This document shows, piece by piece, positions 42,986 to 51,080 of a DNA stretch of 64,000 bases. This DNA is from Rhodospirillales bacterium (GTDB lineage: Bacteria > Pseudomonadota > Alphaproteobacteria > Rhodospirillales > Casp-alpha2): positions 450,625-514,624 of the forward strand of contig JAEPQO010000001.1 of the NCBI GenBank assembly GCA_017640505.1, written 5' to 3'. Both the position numbers and the translations under genes were made by a program. Every line of letters begins with the position of its first letter. The stretch's first letter is position 1. The notes under the pieces were generated by a model. That model was given only the letters and a program-made list of their open reading frames with translations. It was not told the DNA's origin and searched no databases.

Positions 42986-44879
42986 CGGCGATCTCCGAAA
43001 GATTTGCGCTCGGCGCGTCGGCGGCAACCGGGCCATCGGCAAATGTGCGGACCGCAAGTTCCAGCATCAGCAGACTGTACACCCGATAGGCATGGCGATC
43101 GGGCGCGCGCATCAGTTTGTGAATCCCCTCGGCCGTCCACCAGCCGCGTTGCAGCGCATCCCGGGACGTCAGAAGTTTCACGGCGGCGCGGCCGACGTCG
43201 CCTCGAAACCATGTCGGCACCGGCGAGACGAAACCCTGTTTCGGCGCGTTAAGGACGCTTTCCGGCAAGTATGCCGCGGCCATTCGCCGCTCCAGATGTT
43301 TTTGCCGGCTGCCCGGCGTGCGAAGAGCGGCGGGCACGGCAAGAGCGGCCTCGACGAAGCGGTGATCAAGAAACGGGACGCGTCCTTCGACGCTCACGGC
43401 CATGCTGGTCCTGTCCAGAAGGGTCAGGAGATCGTCCACCATGTACGTGCCGAGATCGGCGGCAAGACCGGCCGTCTGCGGATCGACACCTGGGCAGGCT
43501 TCGGCAAACGTCCGGGCCATGCTTTCCTGTGCCATCGGCGGCGGCGGCATGCCGTTTCCGATGGCGGCGCGGAACGGTGGCGGAAAGTGCGTGCTGTGTT
43601 CGTGCAGGTAGGCGCCGCGTGACGTGCCGAAAAGCTCGGCGCGGCCAAGTTGCCAGGCGCGGACCGGCGAGACAAGACCCGCCAGCGGTTCGATCAGTCC
43701 ATGCCGAAGGGCGGCGGGCATCATCATGTAGCGTTGCTCCACCGGCAATTGGAAATATCGCCCATATCCGGCGAACAACTCGTCGCCGCCGGTGCCGTTC
43801 AGCGACACCGTGACGTGTTCACCGAGCGCACGCTCGATCAGAAAGTTCGGCAGCAATGCGGCATCGTTAAGCGGCTCTTCCGCGTACCAGGCGAGCGACC
43901 ACAGATGATTTGCGGCGTCGTAGCCGTCGACATCGATGACCGTATGCTCGGTGCCGTAACGCTCGGCGACGGCCCCGGCCAGTGGGCTTTCGTCGACCCC
44001 GCCGGGGAACCTGGCCGTGAAAGTCCGCAGCGCCTTCGGCGCGTGCGTGGCGGCGAGCGCGACAACGAGGCCGGAATCGATCCCCCCGGAAAGCAACGTG
44101 CCGACCGGCACGTCGCTGCGCAGCTGGAGACGCACGCTGTCTTCGAGGAGCTCGAGAAGATAGGTTTCGATATCGGCGGCGTTTGCGGGCAAGTCCTTGC
44201 CCGGCGCCGGTTGCCAGTATGGTGCGATCACCATCTCGCCGTCGGCATCGATGCTGAGTCGGTGTCCCGGCTGCAGTTTGTTGATGCCTTTGTAAAGCGT
44301 CTGCGGCCCGGGCACGTAACCGTGCGCCATATAGGCACTTACGGCACGCTCGTCGATTTCCGCGGCGATCAGCCCGCTTGCGAACAACGGCTTGATTTCG
44401 GAAGCATAGATGATGCCGCCGCCGGGGAGAGCGGCCCAGTAAAGCGGTTTGACACCGAGCCGGTCGCGCACCAGTTCCAGCGCGTGCGTGTGGCCATCGT
44501 AAAGCGCGAGCGCGTACATACCGTTCAGTTCATCGACATAGCCCTCGCCAAGTGCGTCGAAAGCGGCGAGGACCGCTTCCATGTCGCCTGACGTCTGGTA
44601 CGGGTACTCGTGAAAACGCTGGCGCAGTTCCACGTAGTTGTAGATCTCGCCGTTTCCGCTCAGTACGCGGCCGGTGCGGTTGTCGACCAGCGGCTGATCG
44701 CCCGTTGCCAGATCGATGATGGCGAGGCGGCGGAACGCGGTGCGGTAACGTCCGTCGGCGGATTGCCAGAAGCCGTCTCCATCCGGACCGCGATGGCGCA
44801 TCATGCGGGCCATGCGCGCCATGTCGATGTCGGGGATCTCTGCGCCCCGGGGGACATAGATGCCGGCGATGCCGCACAT
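42975..44879 (-). CDS. asnB: Asparagine synthase (glutamine-hydrolysing), surface-sugar amidation type
   Basis: The 634-residue enzyme starts MCGIAGIYVP, where Cys2 is the glutaminase nucleophile after Met removal, with RGPDGDGFW and NGEIYNYVELR following. The synthetase half has LSGGIDSGLVVAL as the pyrophosphate loop and GTGGDELFAGYGRYF. Length matches AsnB. In polysaccharide loci such enzymes are often thought to amidate uronic or other sugar acids. The start overlaps the heparinase stop by one base. The cluster's sugar dehydrogenase could supply the acid. Confidence 0.93.
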   Translation of the reverse strand: MCGIAGIYVPRGAEIPDIDMARMARMMRHRGPDGDGFWQSADGRYRTAFRRLAIIDLATGDQPLVDNRTGRVLSGNGEIYNYVELRQRFHEYPYQTSGDMEAVLAAFDALGEGYVDELNGMYALALYDGHTHALELVRDRLGVKPLYWAALPGGGIIYASEIKPLFASGLIAAEIDERAVSAYMAHGYVPGPQTLYKGINKLQPGHRLSIDADGEMVIAPYWQPAPGKDLPANAADIETYLLELLEDSVRLQLRSDVPVGTLLSGGIDSGLVVALAATHAPKALRTFTARFPGGVDESPLAGAVAERYGTEHTVIDVDGYDAANHLWSLAWYAEEPLNDAALLPNFLIERALGEHVTVSLNGTGGDELFAGYGRYFQLPVEQRYMMMPAALRHGLIEPLAGLVSPVRAWQLGRAELFGTSRGAYLHEHSTHFPPPFRAAIGNGMPPPPMAQESMARTFAEACPGVDPQTAGLAADLGTYMVDDLLTLLDRTSMAVSVEGRVPFLDHRFVEAALAVPAALRTPGSRQKHLERRMAAAYLPESVLNAPKQGFVSPVPTWFRGDVGRAAVKLLTSRDALQRGWWTAEGIHKLMRAPDRHAYRVYSLLMLELAVRTFADGPVAADAPSANLSEIADAA

Positions 44880-46579
44880 CAGTTCCGCTCCGTAACGGTG
44901 ATGGTGCCGGACCAGGGAAGCTCGACGGCGGCGTCGAAGCGGATGCGCGTGCCCGGCGTGCCGCGCCCGTAGGCGTGCCAGACCGTAACCGGATCCAGCT
45001 GCGGCGGTGTGCCGCCCGAAACGGAAAACCGGTCGCCGACAATGGCGTCGTTGCCTTCGACCCGGACGTCCATCGGGGTTACCAGCGCGCGTTCGGCATC
45101 GTGACGTCCGTTGCCGGAAATACCGTCCTCGATGCGGAAGCCGTTTTTCTCGAAGCACCAGCGGCGGCGAACGTCGTCGGCGCCAAGGCGCCTGTAGCCG
45201 CCGTGCGCGATGGTGAAGCCGTCGGGATGCGGCATAACGGCGGCGGGGCCGGCATGGCGTTCTCTGAATGCGTTATCGTAATAGGGTTTGTTCGCCGGAT
45301 AGGGGTCGGCACCGTCGAGCCTGAGCGTGCCGTGAACGGCCGATGACCGGTACGCCGCGGCGGCGCCGGTTTCACCGTATGCGCCGCGGCCGGGGTCGAT
45401 GAAAAGCGGTTTGCCGTCGACATGAATCTCGGCGCTGCCGAGATCCTGATGTGCGTGTCCCGGCATGAACGGCCAGCCCTGCGGCGGCGCGTAAACGAGC
45501 GCCGACCACCGGCCGTAGTCAGCGCGAAGCCAGCCATCCTTGACCAGATCATCGGCGGAAACTTCGCCCGCGTCGGCGGCAAAGCGGGTCAGCTTCTCGC
45601 GGTCTTCCTCGTCCCGGCCGGCGGCCCACGCCCCTGCGCCGCGTTCCAGCCCGGCCAGGAACGCCGGCGGACAGTCCGGGGAAATATCGCCGATCAAAGG
45701 CAGGCCGCCCGGCAGAACCAGATGGCGCGCCGCGGCCATCAGCCGTTCCGCGATACCGGCGAACGCGGCCGCCTCTTCGTCGAAGCCGGAGCGCGCCGCC
45801 GACAGCCAAACATCCAGGTAGTTTCGCAGATACAGAAAATGATAATGCGATGACCCTTCGCGCAGCATCCCGCCGGCGAGAAAAATCCGCGCGGCCTCGT
45901 TGGCGAGGATATCGAAGCCGAGGCCGCGTACCGTCGCGTCGGCGAGCGTACAGCCGATGCGGTAAAGTCCGCGGCCGTTATTGGCAAGGTGGTTCGATGT
46001 ATCGTGATCGCCGAAGTATTCCAGCCGCTCCGAAATCACCGTTGCGTGTTTCGCCAGATCGTGGGCGGCCGTTTCGGCATCCGCCGGCAGCCCCAGGCGC
46101 GGCGCGGCATCGATGATGTTGATGGCGCGCTCGGCAGCGGTATACGGATGCCAGTGCATCCCGTCGGAATCAAAATAGCGCCGGCGCCACGCCTGCCAGA
46201 CGGCGCGGAAGCTGCGGGCGGTGATGTCCTGATTGACGGGTAGCCAGGCAAACCGGTGGCGGGCAAGGTCGACCTCGATGTCCGTCACCGGGTGGTCGAA
46301 AAATGCGTCCGGCTTCGCCGGATCAAGGGGGATATCGGCACCGGCGAGATCAAGAACGACAGATTCTTCAAGTCTGGAAGAAGGGATTTCTGCAGGCGCA
46401 TCCGCCCAAACCGGATTATTGACCGCAAGCGGCAAACGTTCCCAGGCATACGCCGGGAGATGCGGGACAAACGGCGGTGGCGCGGGGTGCAGATGCACGG
46501 CCCGGCGCAGCAGCCACGACCGCAGCACCGGGTCGGCCGCCAGTTGCGCGAACTTCCGTTTGAGGTTCCGCACGTTCAC
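44879..46579 (-). CDS. Heparinase II/III family protein (polysaccharide lyase-like)
   Basis: The 566-residue protein has the helical N-terminal domain (HRFAWLPVNQDI... WRRRYFDSDGMHWHPY) and the C-terminal beta region with PGHAHQDLGSAEIHVDGKPLF and DPGRGAYGETGAAAAYRSS, the family signature with its His. Members cut uronic-acid-containing polysaccharides by elimination, and occur in alginate and exopolysaccharide loci. I see no clear Sec signal at the start, so localisation is uncertain. Confidence 0.9.
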   Translation of the reverse strand: MNVRNLKRKFAQLAADPVLRSWLLRRAVHLHPAPPPFVPHLPAYAWERLPLAVNNPVWADAPAEIPSSRLEESVVLDLAGADIPLDPAKPDAFFDHPVTDIEVDLARHRFAWLPVNQDITARSFRAVWQAWRRRYFDSDGMHWHPYTAAERAINIIDAAPRLGLPADAETAAHDLAKHATVISERLEYFGDHDTSNHLANNGRGLYRIGCTLADATVRGLGFDILANEAARIFLAGGMLREGSSHYHFLYLRNYLDVWLSAARSGFDEEAAAFAGIAERLMAAARHLVLPGGLPLIGDISPDCPPAFLAGLERGAGAWAAGRDEEDREKLTRFAADAGEVSADDLVKDGWLRADYGRWSALVYAPPQGWPFMPGHAHQDLGSAEIHVDGKPLFIDPGRGAYGETGAAAAYRSSAVHGTLRLDGADPYPANKPYYDNAFRERHAGPAAVMPHPDGFTIAHGGYRRLGADDVRRRWCFEKNGFRIEDGISGNGRHDAERALVTPMDVRVEGNDAIVGDRFSVSGGTPPQLDPVTVWHAYGRGTPGTRIRFDAAVELPWSGTITVTERN

Positions 46580-47532
46580 CAGCGGCCCGGCGGGAAGATT
46601 CCTGGTTCGGGGGGACGAAACGCGTCGAGTCCCCGGATGGCGGCGCGACCCATAGCGAGAATGGCTTCTTCGGCGCTGCCGCCGATGTGTGGCGTCGCCA
46701 GGAAGTTCGGCAGGTTGAGAAGTTCCGTATCCTCTGGCGGCTCGGCGGCAAACACATCGAATGCGGCGGCGGCAAGGTGGCCCGACTGGAGGGCGCCCTT
46801 GAGCGCGTCCTCGTCGACGAGACCGCCGCGCGCCGTGTTGATTAAAACGGCGCTCGGCTTCATCTGCGCAAGCGCGTCGGCGCCCACAATATTCTTCGTC
46901 GTGGTATCCAGCGGGAGATGCAGGCTGACGACATCCGACTGCGAAAGCAGGGTCGCGAGATCGGCGGCAATGATCCCGTGTTCGGCATAGAAATCGCTGA
47001 AATCAACGAGATCATGCGCAAGCACCTCGGCACCGAAGCCGGCGCGCAGCATGTGCGCCAGTTCCTTGCCGACATGACCGCAGCCGACGATCCCCACGGT
47101 GCAGTCGGAAAGCTGTCTGCCGACGGTTTGCCGCCACGTACCATCCAGGACTTCGGCGCTGGCAGTGGGGACATGGCGGAGCAGCGAAATCGCGAACGCA
47201 ATGACAAGCTCGGCAACCGAGCGCCGGTTGACCCCGCCCGTCCAGCCGAGCGACACGCCTCGTTCAATCAGTGCATGCAGATCGATCTTGTCGAAGCCGA
47301 CACCGTACTTGGCGATGACTTTCAATTCCGGCAGCGCATCCAGAGTGGCGCCGTCGATTTTTTCCAGGGCGATCACGGCTTTATCGTGGCCCTTCAGAAA
47401 CGCAGTCAGGCGGTCGCCTGCCAGGCTCTCGCCGGCATCGTTGAATTTCGCGTCGGGATAAAGCGCTGTCAGCTCGGCACGAAGCACCGGATGGCGGGAA
47501 AACGAACGGGATGCGACGCAGACCCGGCTCAT
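46576..47532 (-). CDS. D-isomer specific 2-hydroxyacid dehydrogenase (PGDH-like)
   Basis: The 318-residue enzyme has KVIAKYGVGFDKIDL, the NAD motif GIVGCGHVGKELAHMLRAGFG, KPSAVLINTARGGLVDEDAL with the catalytic Arg region and PHIGGSAEEA with the His. It lacks the ACT domain of biosynthetic PGDH, and its length fits simple 2-ketoacid reductases. Its start overlaps the HAD gene end by 4 nt. It forms a trio with the HAD phosphatase and KdsB-like cytidylyltransferase, suggesting a dedicated acid sugar pathway. Confidence 0.88.
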   Translation of the reverse strand: MSRVCVASRSFSRHPVLRAELTALYPDAKFNDAGESLAGDRLTAFLKGHDKAVIALEKIDGATLDALPELKVIAKYGVGFDKIDLHALIERGVSLGWTGGVNRRSVAELVIAFAISLLRHVPTASAEVLDGTWRQTVGRQLSDCTVGIVGCGHVGKELAHMLRAGFGAEVLAHDLVDFSDFYAEHGIIAADLATLLSQSDVVSLHLPLDTTTKNIVGADALAQMKPSAVLINTARGGLVDEDALKGALQSGHLAAAAFDVFAAEPPEDTELLNLPNFLATPHIGGSAEEAILAMGRAAIRGLDAFRPPEPGIFPPGRW

Positions 47533-48221
47533 GCCGCGCCTTTATCCTTCAGGATGCTTGTCCGCGCGTCATGGAACTCGTCATAAGAATCGATCAGCAC
47601 CGTCGGCTTCAATTCCTCGAACGGCATATGGCAATACCCGAAGCTGACGCAGATCGACGGCAGCCCCGCATCGTGGGCGGCCAGGATGTCGTTCTCGCTG
47701 TCGCCGACCATGATCGCCGGCACGCCCGGCATCTCCATTCTTGCGACGGTCTCCAGCAGGTGGCGGCCGTCGGGTTTGCGGTTTTCGACATCGTCGCCGC
47801 AAAGCATCACCGGGAAAAAGTCCGTCAGACCGAACGCATCCAGGACCGGCAGCGTCGTTTTCCGGGGCTTGTTGGTGCAAAGCGCCATCGGCACGCCATC
47901 GTTTCTCAACGCGTCGAGCACGTCCATCGCGCCGGGAAAGACGATCGTATCCTGGATCGGGTTCTCGCTGTAAATCTGCAGGAAGGCCTCGCGGACCCGG
48001 TCGGGGTGTTCGTCGTCGTCGATCCCGCCGGTATCGGTCAGGGCGTCGGCGACAAGGTACTGCGCGCCCTTGCCGACCAGATCCTTGACCCGGTCGACGC
48101 TGAGCGTGCCGCGCCCTTCGGCTTCGAGCGCGCGATTGAGCGACCAGGCAACGCCCGGCGCACTGTCGATGAGTGTGCCGTCGAGATCGAACAGGACGAT
48201 TTGATCAGGTTTGCGGTTCAC
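47529..48221 (-). CDS. HAD-family phosphatase, phosphoglycolate phosphatase-like
   Basis: From GTG 48221 the protein has 230 residues. Motif I is VLFDLDGTLIDSAPG, motif II LCTNKPRK, motif III-IV NRKPDGRHL and MVGDSENDILAAHDAG. The helical cap follows motif I. It is placed between the KdsB-like and 2-hydroxyacid dehydrogenase genes, one nucleotide from the former. Its likely substrate is a phosphorylated sugar acid in that pathway. Confidence 0.88.
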   Translation of the reverse strand: MNRKPDQIVLFDLDGTLIDSAPGVAWSLNRALEAEGRGTLSVDRVKDLVGKGAQYLVADALTDTGGIDDDEHPDRVREAFLQIYSENPIQDTIVFPGAMDVLDALRNDGVPMALCTNKPRKTTLPVLDAFGLTDFFPVMLCGDDVENRKPDGRHLLETVARMEMPGVPAIMVGDSENDILAAHDAGLPSICVSFGYCHMPFEELKPTVLIDSYDEFHDARTSILKDKGAA

Positions 48222-48222
48222 G

Positions 48223-48984
48223 TCAGTATTTCCCCCAAAGCGGATCGGACGGCATCGCCGCTTCGACGCGCGCCACGTCTTCGACACTGTCGACTGACTG
48301 GTACGGCCGGAACGTCATCGGCGCGATACGCTGGAAAAAACCGTTGTCGCAAATCCGGTTGGAATCGCAGGCCTCCGCTTTTTCAAGCGGAGACTCGGGC
48401 GTTTCCGTAAACCACTTCAGGAAGTGCCACTTGAATCCGAAGATGCCGCCGACGCGCTTCGCGCCGCCGTCGGGATCGAAGGACTTCATATAGGGGATGG
48501 GACTGCGCGACGTATAGAGCACGTTGCCGTTCAGGTCGTGCACCAGTTTGACCATGTCGGGGTTGTTGAAGGTTTCCTCGTCGTGGACCGGGACGGCGAG
48601 CATGGTGCCCTTAACCTCGGCATCCTCGAACGGCGCCAGCACGGCTTCGATCACGTCCGGTCCGAGCAGCGGTTCGTCACCCTGTACACAGATGACGATG
48701 TCGTCGTCCGCGACGTCGGTGCCGCATTTGGTCGCGGCCTCGGCAACACGGTCCAGAGCACGGGTGTGCGTGTCCGCCGTCATGATCACGGGAAAGCCCT
48801 TGTCGTCGCAGAACGACTTGATTTCCTCATCGCACGTGGCGACGGCCAACACGTCCCAGCCCGCGAACATCTTTGCCCGCAGGTAGCAGTGTTCCAGCAT
48901 GGGGCGTCCGCAGATCGGATGCAGGGGTTTTCCGGGGAACCGGCTGGCGGCCATGCGGGCCGGCACGATACCGATTGTCTTCAT
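48223..48984 (-). CDS. KdsB-like CMP-sugar-acid synthetase (3-deoxy-manno-octulosonate cytidylyltransferase family)
   Basis: The 253-residue enzyme starts MKTIGIVPARMAASRFPGKP, which binds CTP, followed by GRPMLEHCYLRA, ICVQGDEPLLGPDVIE and SVDSVEDVARVE near the end, as in KdsB. It activates a keto-sugar acid as the CMP derivative. The chromosome should also have a housekeeping KdsB, and this copy is unaccompanied by KdsA, KdsC or KdsD in the window, so it may use a related acid. Confidence 0.88.
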   Translation of the reverse strand: MKTIGIVPARMAASRFPGKPLHPICGRPMLEHCYLRAKMFAGWDVLAVATCDEEIKSFCDDKGFPVIMTADTHTRALDRVAEAATKCGTDVADDDIVICVQGDEPLLGPDVIEAVLAPFEDAEVKGTMLAVPVHDEETFNNPDMVKLVHDLNGNVLYTSRSPIPYMKSFDPDGGAKRVGGIFGFKWHFLKWFTETPESPLEKAEACDSNRICDNGFFQRIAPMTFRPYQSVDSVEDVARVEAAMPSDPLWGKY

Positions 48985-49014
48985 GTCAGCTGTTCCTCTC
49001 CGAGAACGTATGGA

Positions 49015-50067
49015 TTATTGCGGCACGTGATTGCCAAGCCATTCGGCCGCGGTCGCCGCGGCGATCGCGTGTCCTTCAGCAGACCAGTGCCCGTCGTGGA
49101 TGAAATGCGTGGCGGCGAAACCGGCGTCCTTGAACGCCGCGACCGGATCGACATAGGGAATGCCTTCGGCGTCGAGGGCCGCGCGCATCGCCACCCGGAT
49201 CTTGGTGAATTCCGGATCGTCATTGGCGATTTCGAAGCGGGCCGGTGCGATAAGAACGACGAACGGGACGCCGTCCCCGAACATCGACTGCAGCTTTTTG
49301 AGTTCCGCAGCGGTGCTCCGGGTCACCGCCGCGACATCCTGCCCGTCCAGCAGGTTCCGGTAAGCCTGCGCGCGCTTGATCACGCCGGCCCAGATCAAGG
49401 CCTCGCGCACCACATCGACACGCTTCAGCGCGACCGCGAAGAAGTTGTAGAGCGCGACGTGTTCGGTCAGCGCCGACTTGATACTATTAATGTCGAAGCC
49501 CTTGTCGCCGCGCGCCTGGTTCCGGGCCGCGTAGGCCGTGCAGTCGTATTCCTGGAGATCGTTCTCCAGGATCAGGCCGACCACGACCGCACGCGGCTTC
49601 ACGCTTTCCGGCATGCGGGCCTTCAGCGCCTGGTAGCCGCAGACATTCGTTCCCGGGCTGGCGACGTTGTACGTGGGCGTTTCGATTTGCCCCGCGATCA
49701 CCGATGAATACATCTCGTCTTGTTCGACGCCCCAGCCGAACGCCATAGAATCGCCGACGATCCAGACGCGGCCATCGGCGTCGCTGACCGGTTCTTCATT
49801 CCGCAGCCCTGAATCGTTGATCCGGATATGCGCCCTGAAGTCGCCGTTGTTTTGGGAAAAATGGCCGTCGAAATTTTTGCGGCCGATGGCGACGTCGCCG
49901 TATCCGGGCACGTGCTCAACCGTCAGAAAACGGCCGGCGTAAAACTCGTTCCAAGTCGGATAGACGACCCGCACGACGATCTCGGAAACGCCGGTCAGGA
50001 ATACAAGCCCGATCAGAACGGCAAACAGCGCACCCTTCCAGGTTACCTTGACGTCCGTGTCACTCAT
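49015..50067 (-). CDS. SGNH/GDSL-type hydrolase, membrane-anchored
   Basis: The 350-residue protein starts at ATG 50067 with AGAAGG before it. One N-terminal transmembrane helix (ALFAVLIGLVFLTGVSEIVVRVVY) puts the body in the periplasm. Block I is VWIVGDSMAFGWG with the Ser, then GTNVCGY, GLILENDLQEYD and the His/Asp block HFIHDGHWSAEGHA. Such proteins may O-acetylate or deacylate surface sugars, as in AlgX or carbamoyl-clusters. It lies 2 bp after the methyltransferase gene. Confidence 0.82.
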   Translation of the reverse strand: MSDTDVKVTWKGALFAVLIGLVFLTGVSEIVVRVVYPTWNEFYAGRFLTVEHVPGYGDVAIGRKNFDGHFSQNNGDFRAHIRINDSGLRNEEPVSDADGRVWIVGDSMAFGWGVEQDEMYSSVIAGQIETPTYNVASPGTNVCGYQALKARMPESVKPRAVVVGLILENDLQEYDCTAYAARNQARGDKGFDINSIKSALTEHVALYNFFAVALKRVDVVREALIWAGVIKRAQAYRNLLDGQDVAAVTRSTAAELKKLQSMFGDGVPFVVLIAPARFEIANDDPEFTKIRVAMRAALDAEGIPYVDPVAAFKDAGFAATHFIHDGHWSAEGHAIAAATAAEWLGNHVPQ

Positions 50068-50069
50068 GA

Positions 50070-51080
50070 TCAGGCCTTCTTGCCGATAACGTCGAACAGC
50101 GCGCCTTCGCGGGCGATGGTGCCGAGCCATGCAAGTTGCGTGACCGCCCGCTGATAGCGCGTTCCTGGCGACGTCTGCTGGAACAGGTTTTCGGCATCCT
50201 CGCCATCGGTGCCGAGAATGGCCGGCGATGCGTTCAGATACTCGACATTGTTTTCGCCAAACCACCCGAGGACTTCGTCCAGCGAATGCCAGGTCTCGTG
50301 CGGATTGTAATACTGGTCGGCGATCCAGATCGCCGCCTTGCGCTTGTCGCGAATCCGCGAGCGCACGACGAAATCGATATTCGGGCCAAGCAGGCCGATC
50401 AGCTTGGAGCGGATCAGTGTCGGCAGCCGTGCCGGACGATTGTATAGCCCGACCATGATGATGCCGCCGGGCTTGAGCTTCTTCACGATCTGCCCGAAGG
50501 CGCGCCGTGCATCGAACGTGTGGTGCAGCACGCCATGCGAGATGACGATGTCAAAGCTGTTGTCCTTGATCGCCAGGTTGAAGATGTTCATCTGCGCGAA
50601 CGATGCCCGCGTCAACGCGTTGCGTTGCTTGTGCTCGACGGCCAGACCGAGGCTCGCCAGCGACATGTCGATGCCGAGCACGTGATTGTTGTTGAGCTGC
50701 AGGTAATGCGACAGCTGTCCGGTGCCGCAGCCGCATTCCAGGACCGTCTTGTTGTAGCCGATGGCGTCCAGCAGGTTCTTCGAAAAGCTGTTGGCGTGAC
50801 CCTTCGTTACCAGCTCGCCGAACTCCTCGAGACCTTCGTAACTGGGGAACGGGTTTTCCTCGTAGAACGAGCGCACCTTCTCGGTGACGTCCTTGCCTTC
50901 GCCGGGGCTCGGCGCGAACAGGGACGGAATGCCGTTGATGATGGGAAACGTCTCGCCGGTTTCGGTGCAGCGGAACTGATCGCCTTCCTGTACCAGCGAC
51001 GCGGTCTCGCTCGCGCCCGGGGCGCGCAGCTTGCTCAGGATACGGTCCGAAAACAATGACGTTTGCGCAACCGTGCTCAT
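50070..51080 (-). CDS. SAM-dependent methyltransferase with N-terminal Trm112-like segment
   Basis: From ATG 51080 (overlapping the carbamoyltransferase stop as ATGA) the protein is 336 residues. Residues 30-60 (FRCTETGETFPIINGIPSLFAPSP) resemble a Trm112-like zinc-ribbon insert. The methyltransferase fold has VLECGCGTGQLSHYL, FDIVISHGVLHHTFDARRAFG and LKPGGIIMVGLYNRP. The partner relation with the carbamoyltransferase and SGNH proteins implies decoration of a surface sugar or a secondary metabolite. Confidence 0.87.
   Translation of the reverse strand: MSTVAQTSLFSDRILSKLRAPGASETASLVQEGDQFRCTETGETFPIINGIPSLFAPSPGEGKDVTEKVRSFYEENPFPSYEGLEEFGELVTKGHANSFSKNLLDAIGYNKTVLECGCGTGQLSHYLQLNNNHVLGIDMSLASLGLAVEHKQRNALTRASFAQMNIFNLAIKDNSFDIVISHGVLHHTFDARRAFGQIVKKLKPGGIIMVGLYNRPARLPTLIRSKLIGLLGPNIDFVVRSRIRDKRKAAIWIADQYYNPHETWHSLDEVLGWFGENNVEYLNASPAILGTDGEDAENLFQQTSPGTRYQRAVTQLAWLGTIAREGALFDVIGKKA

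Noticed and set aside
44880..45158. N-terminal extension of asparagine synthase
   Set aside because: AsnB must begin at MCGI so that Cys2 becomes the N-terminal nucleophile; the extension also overlaps the heparinase gene.
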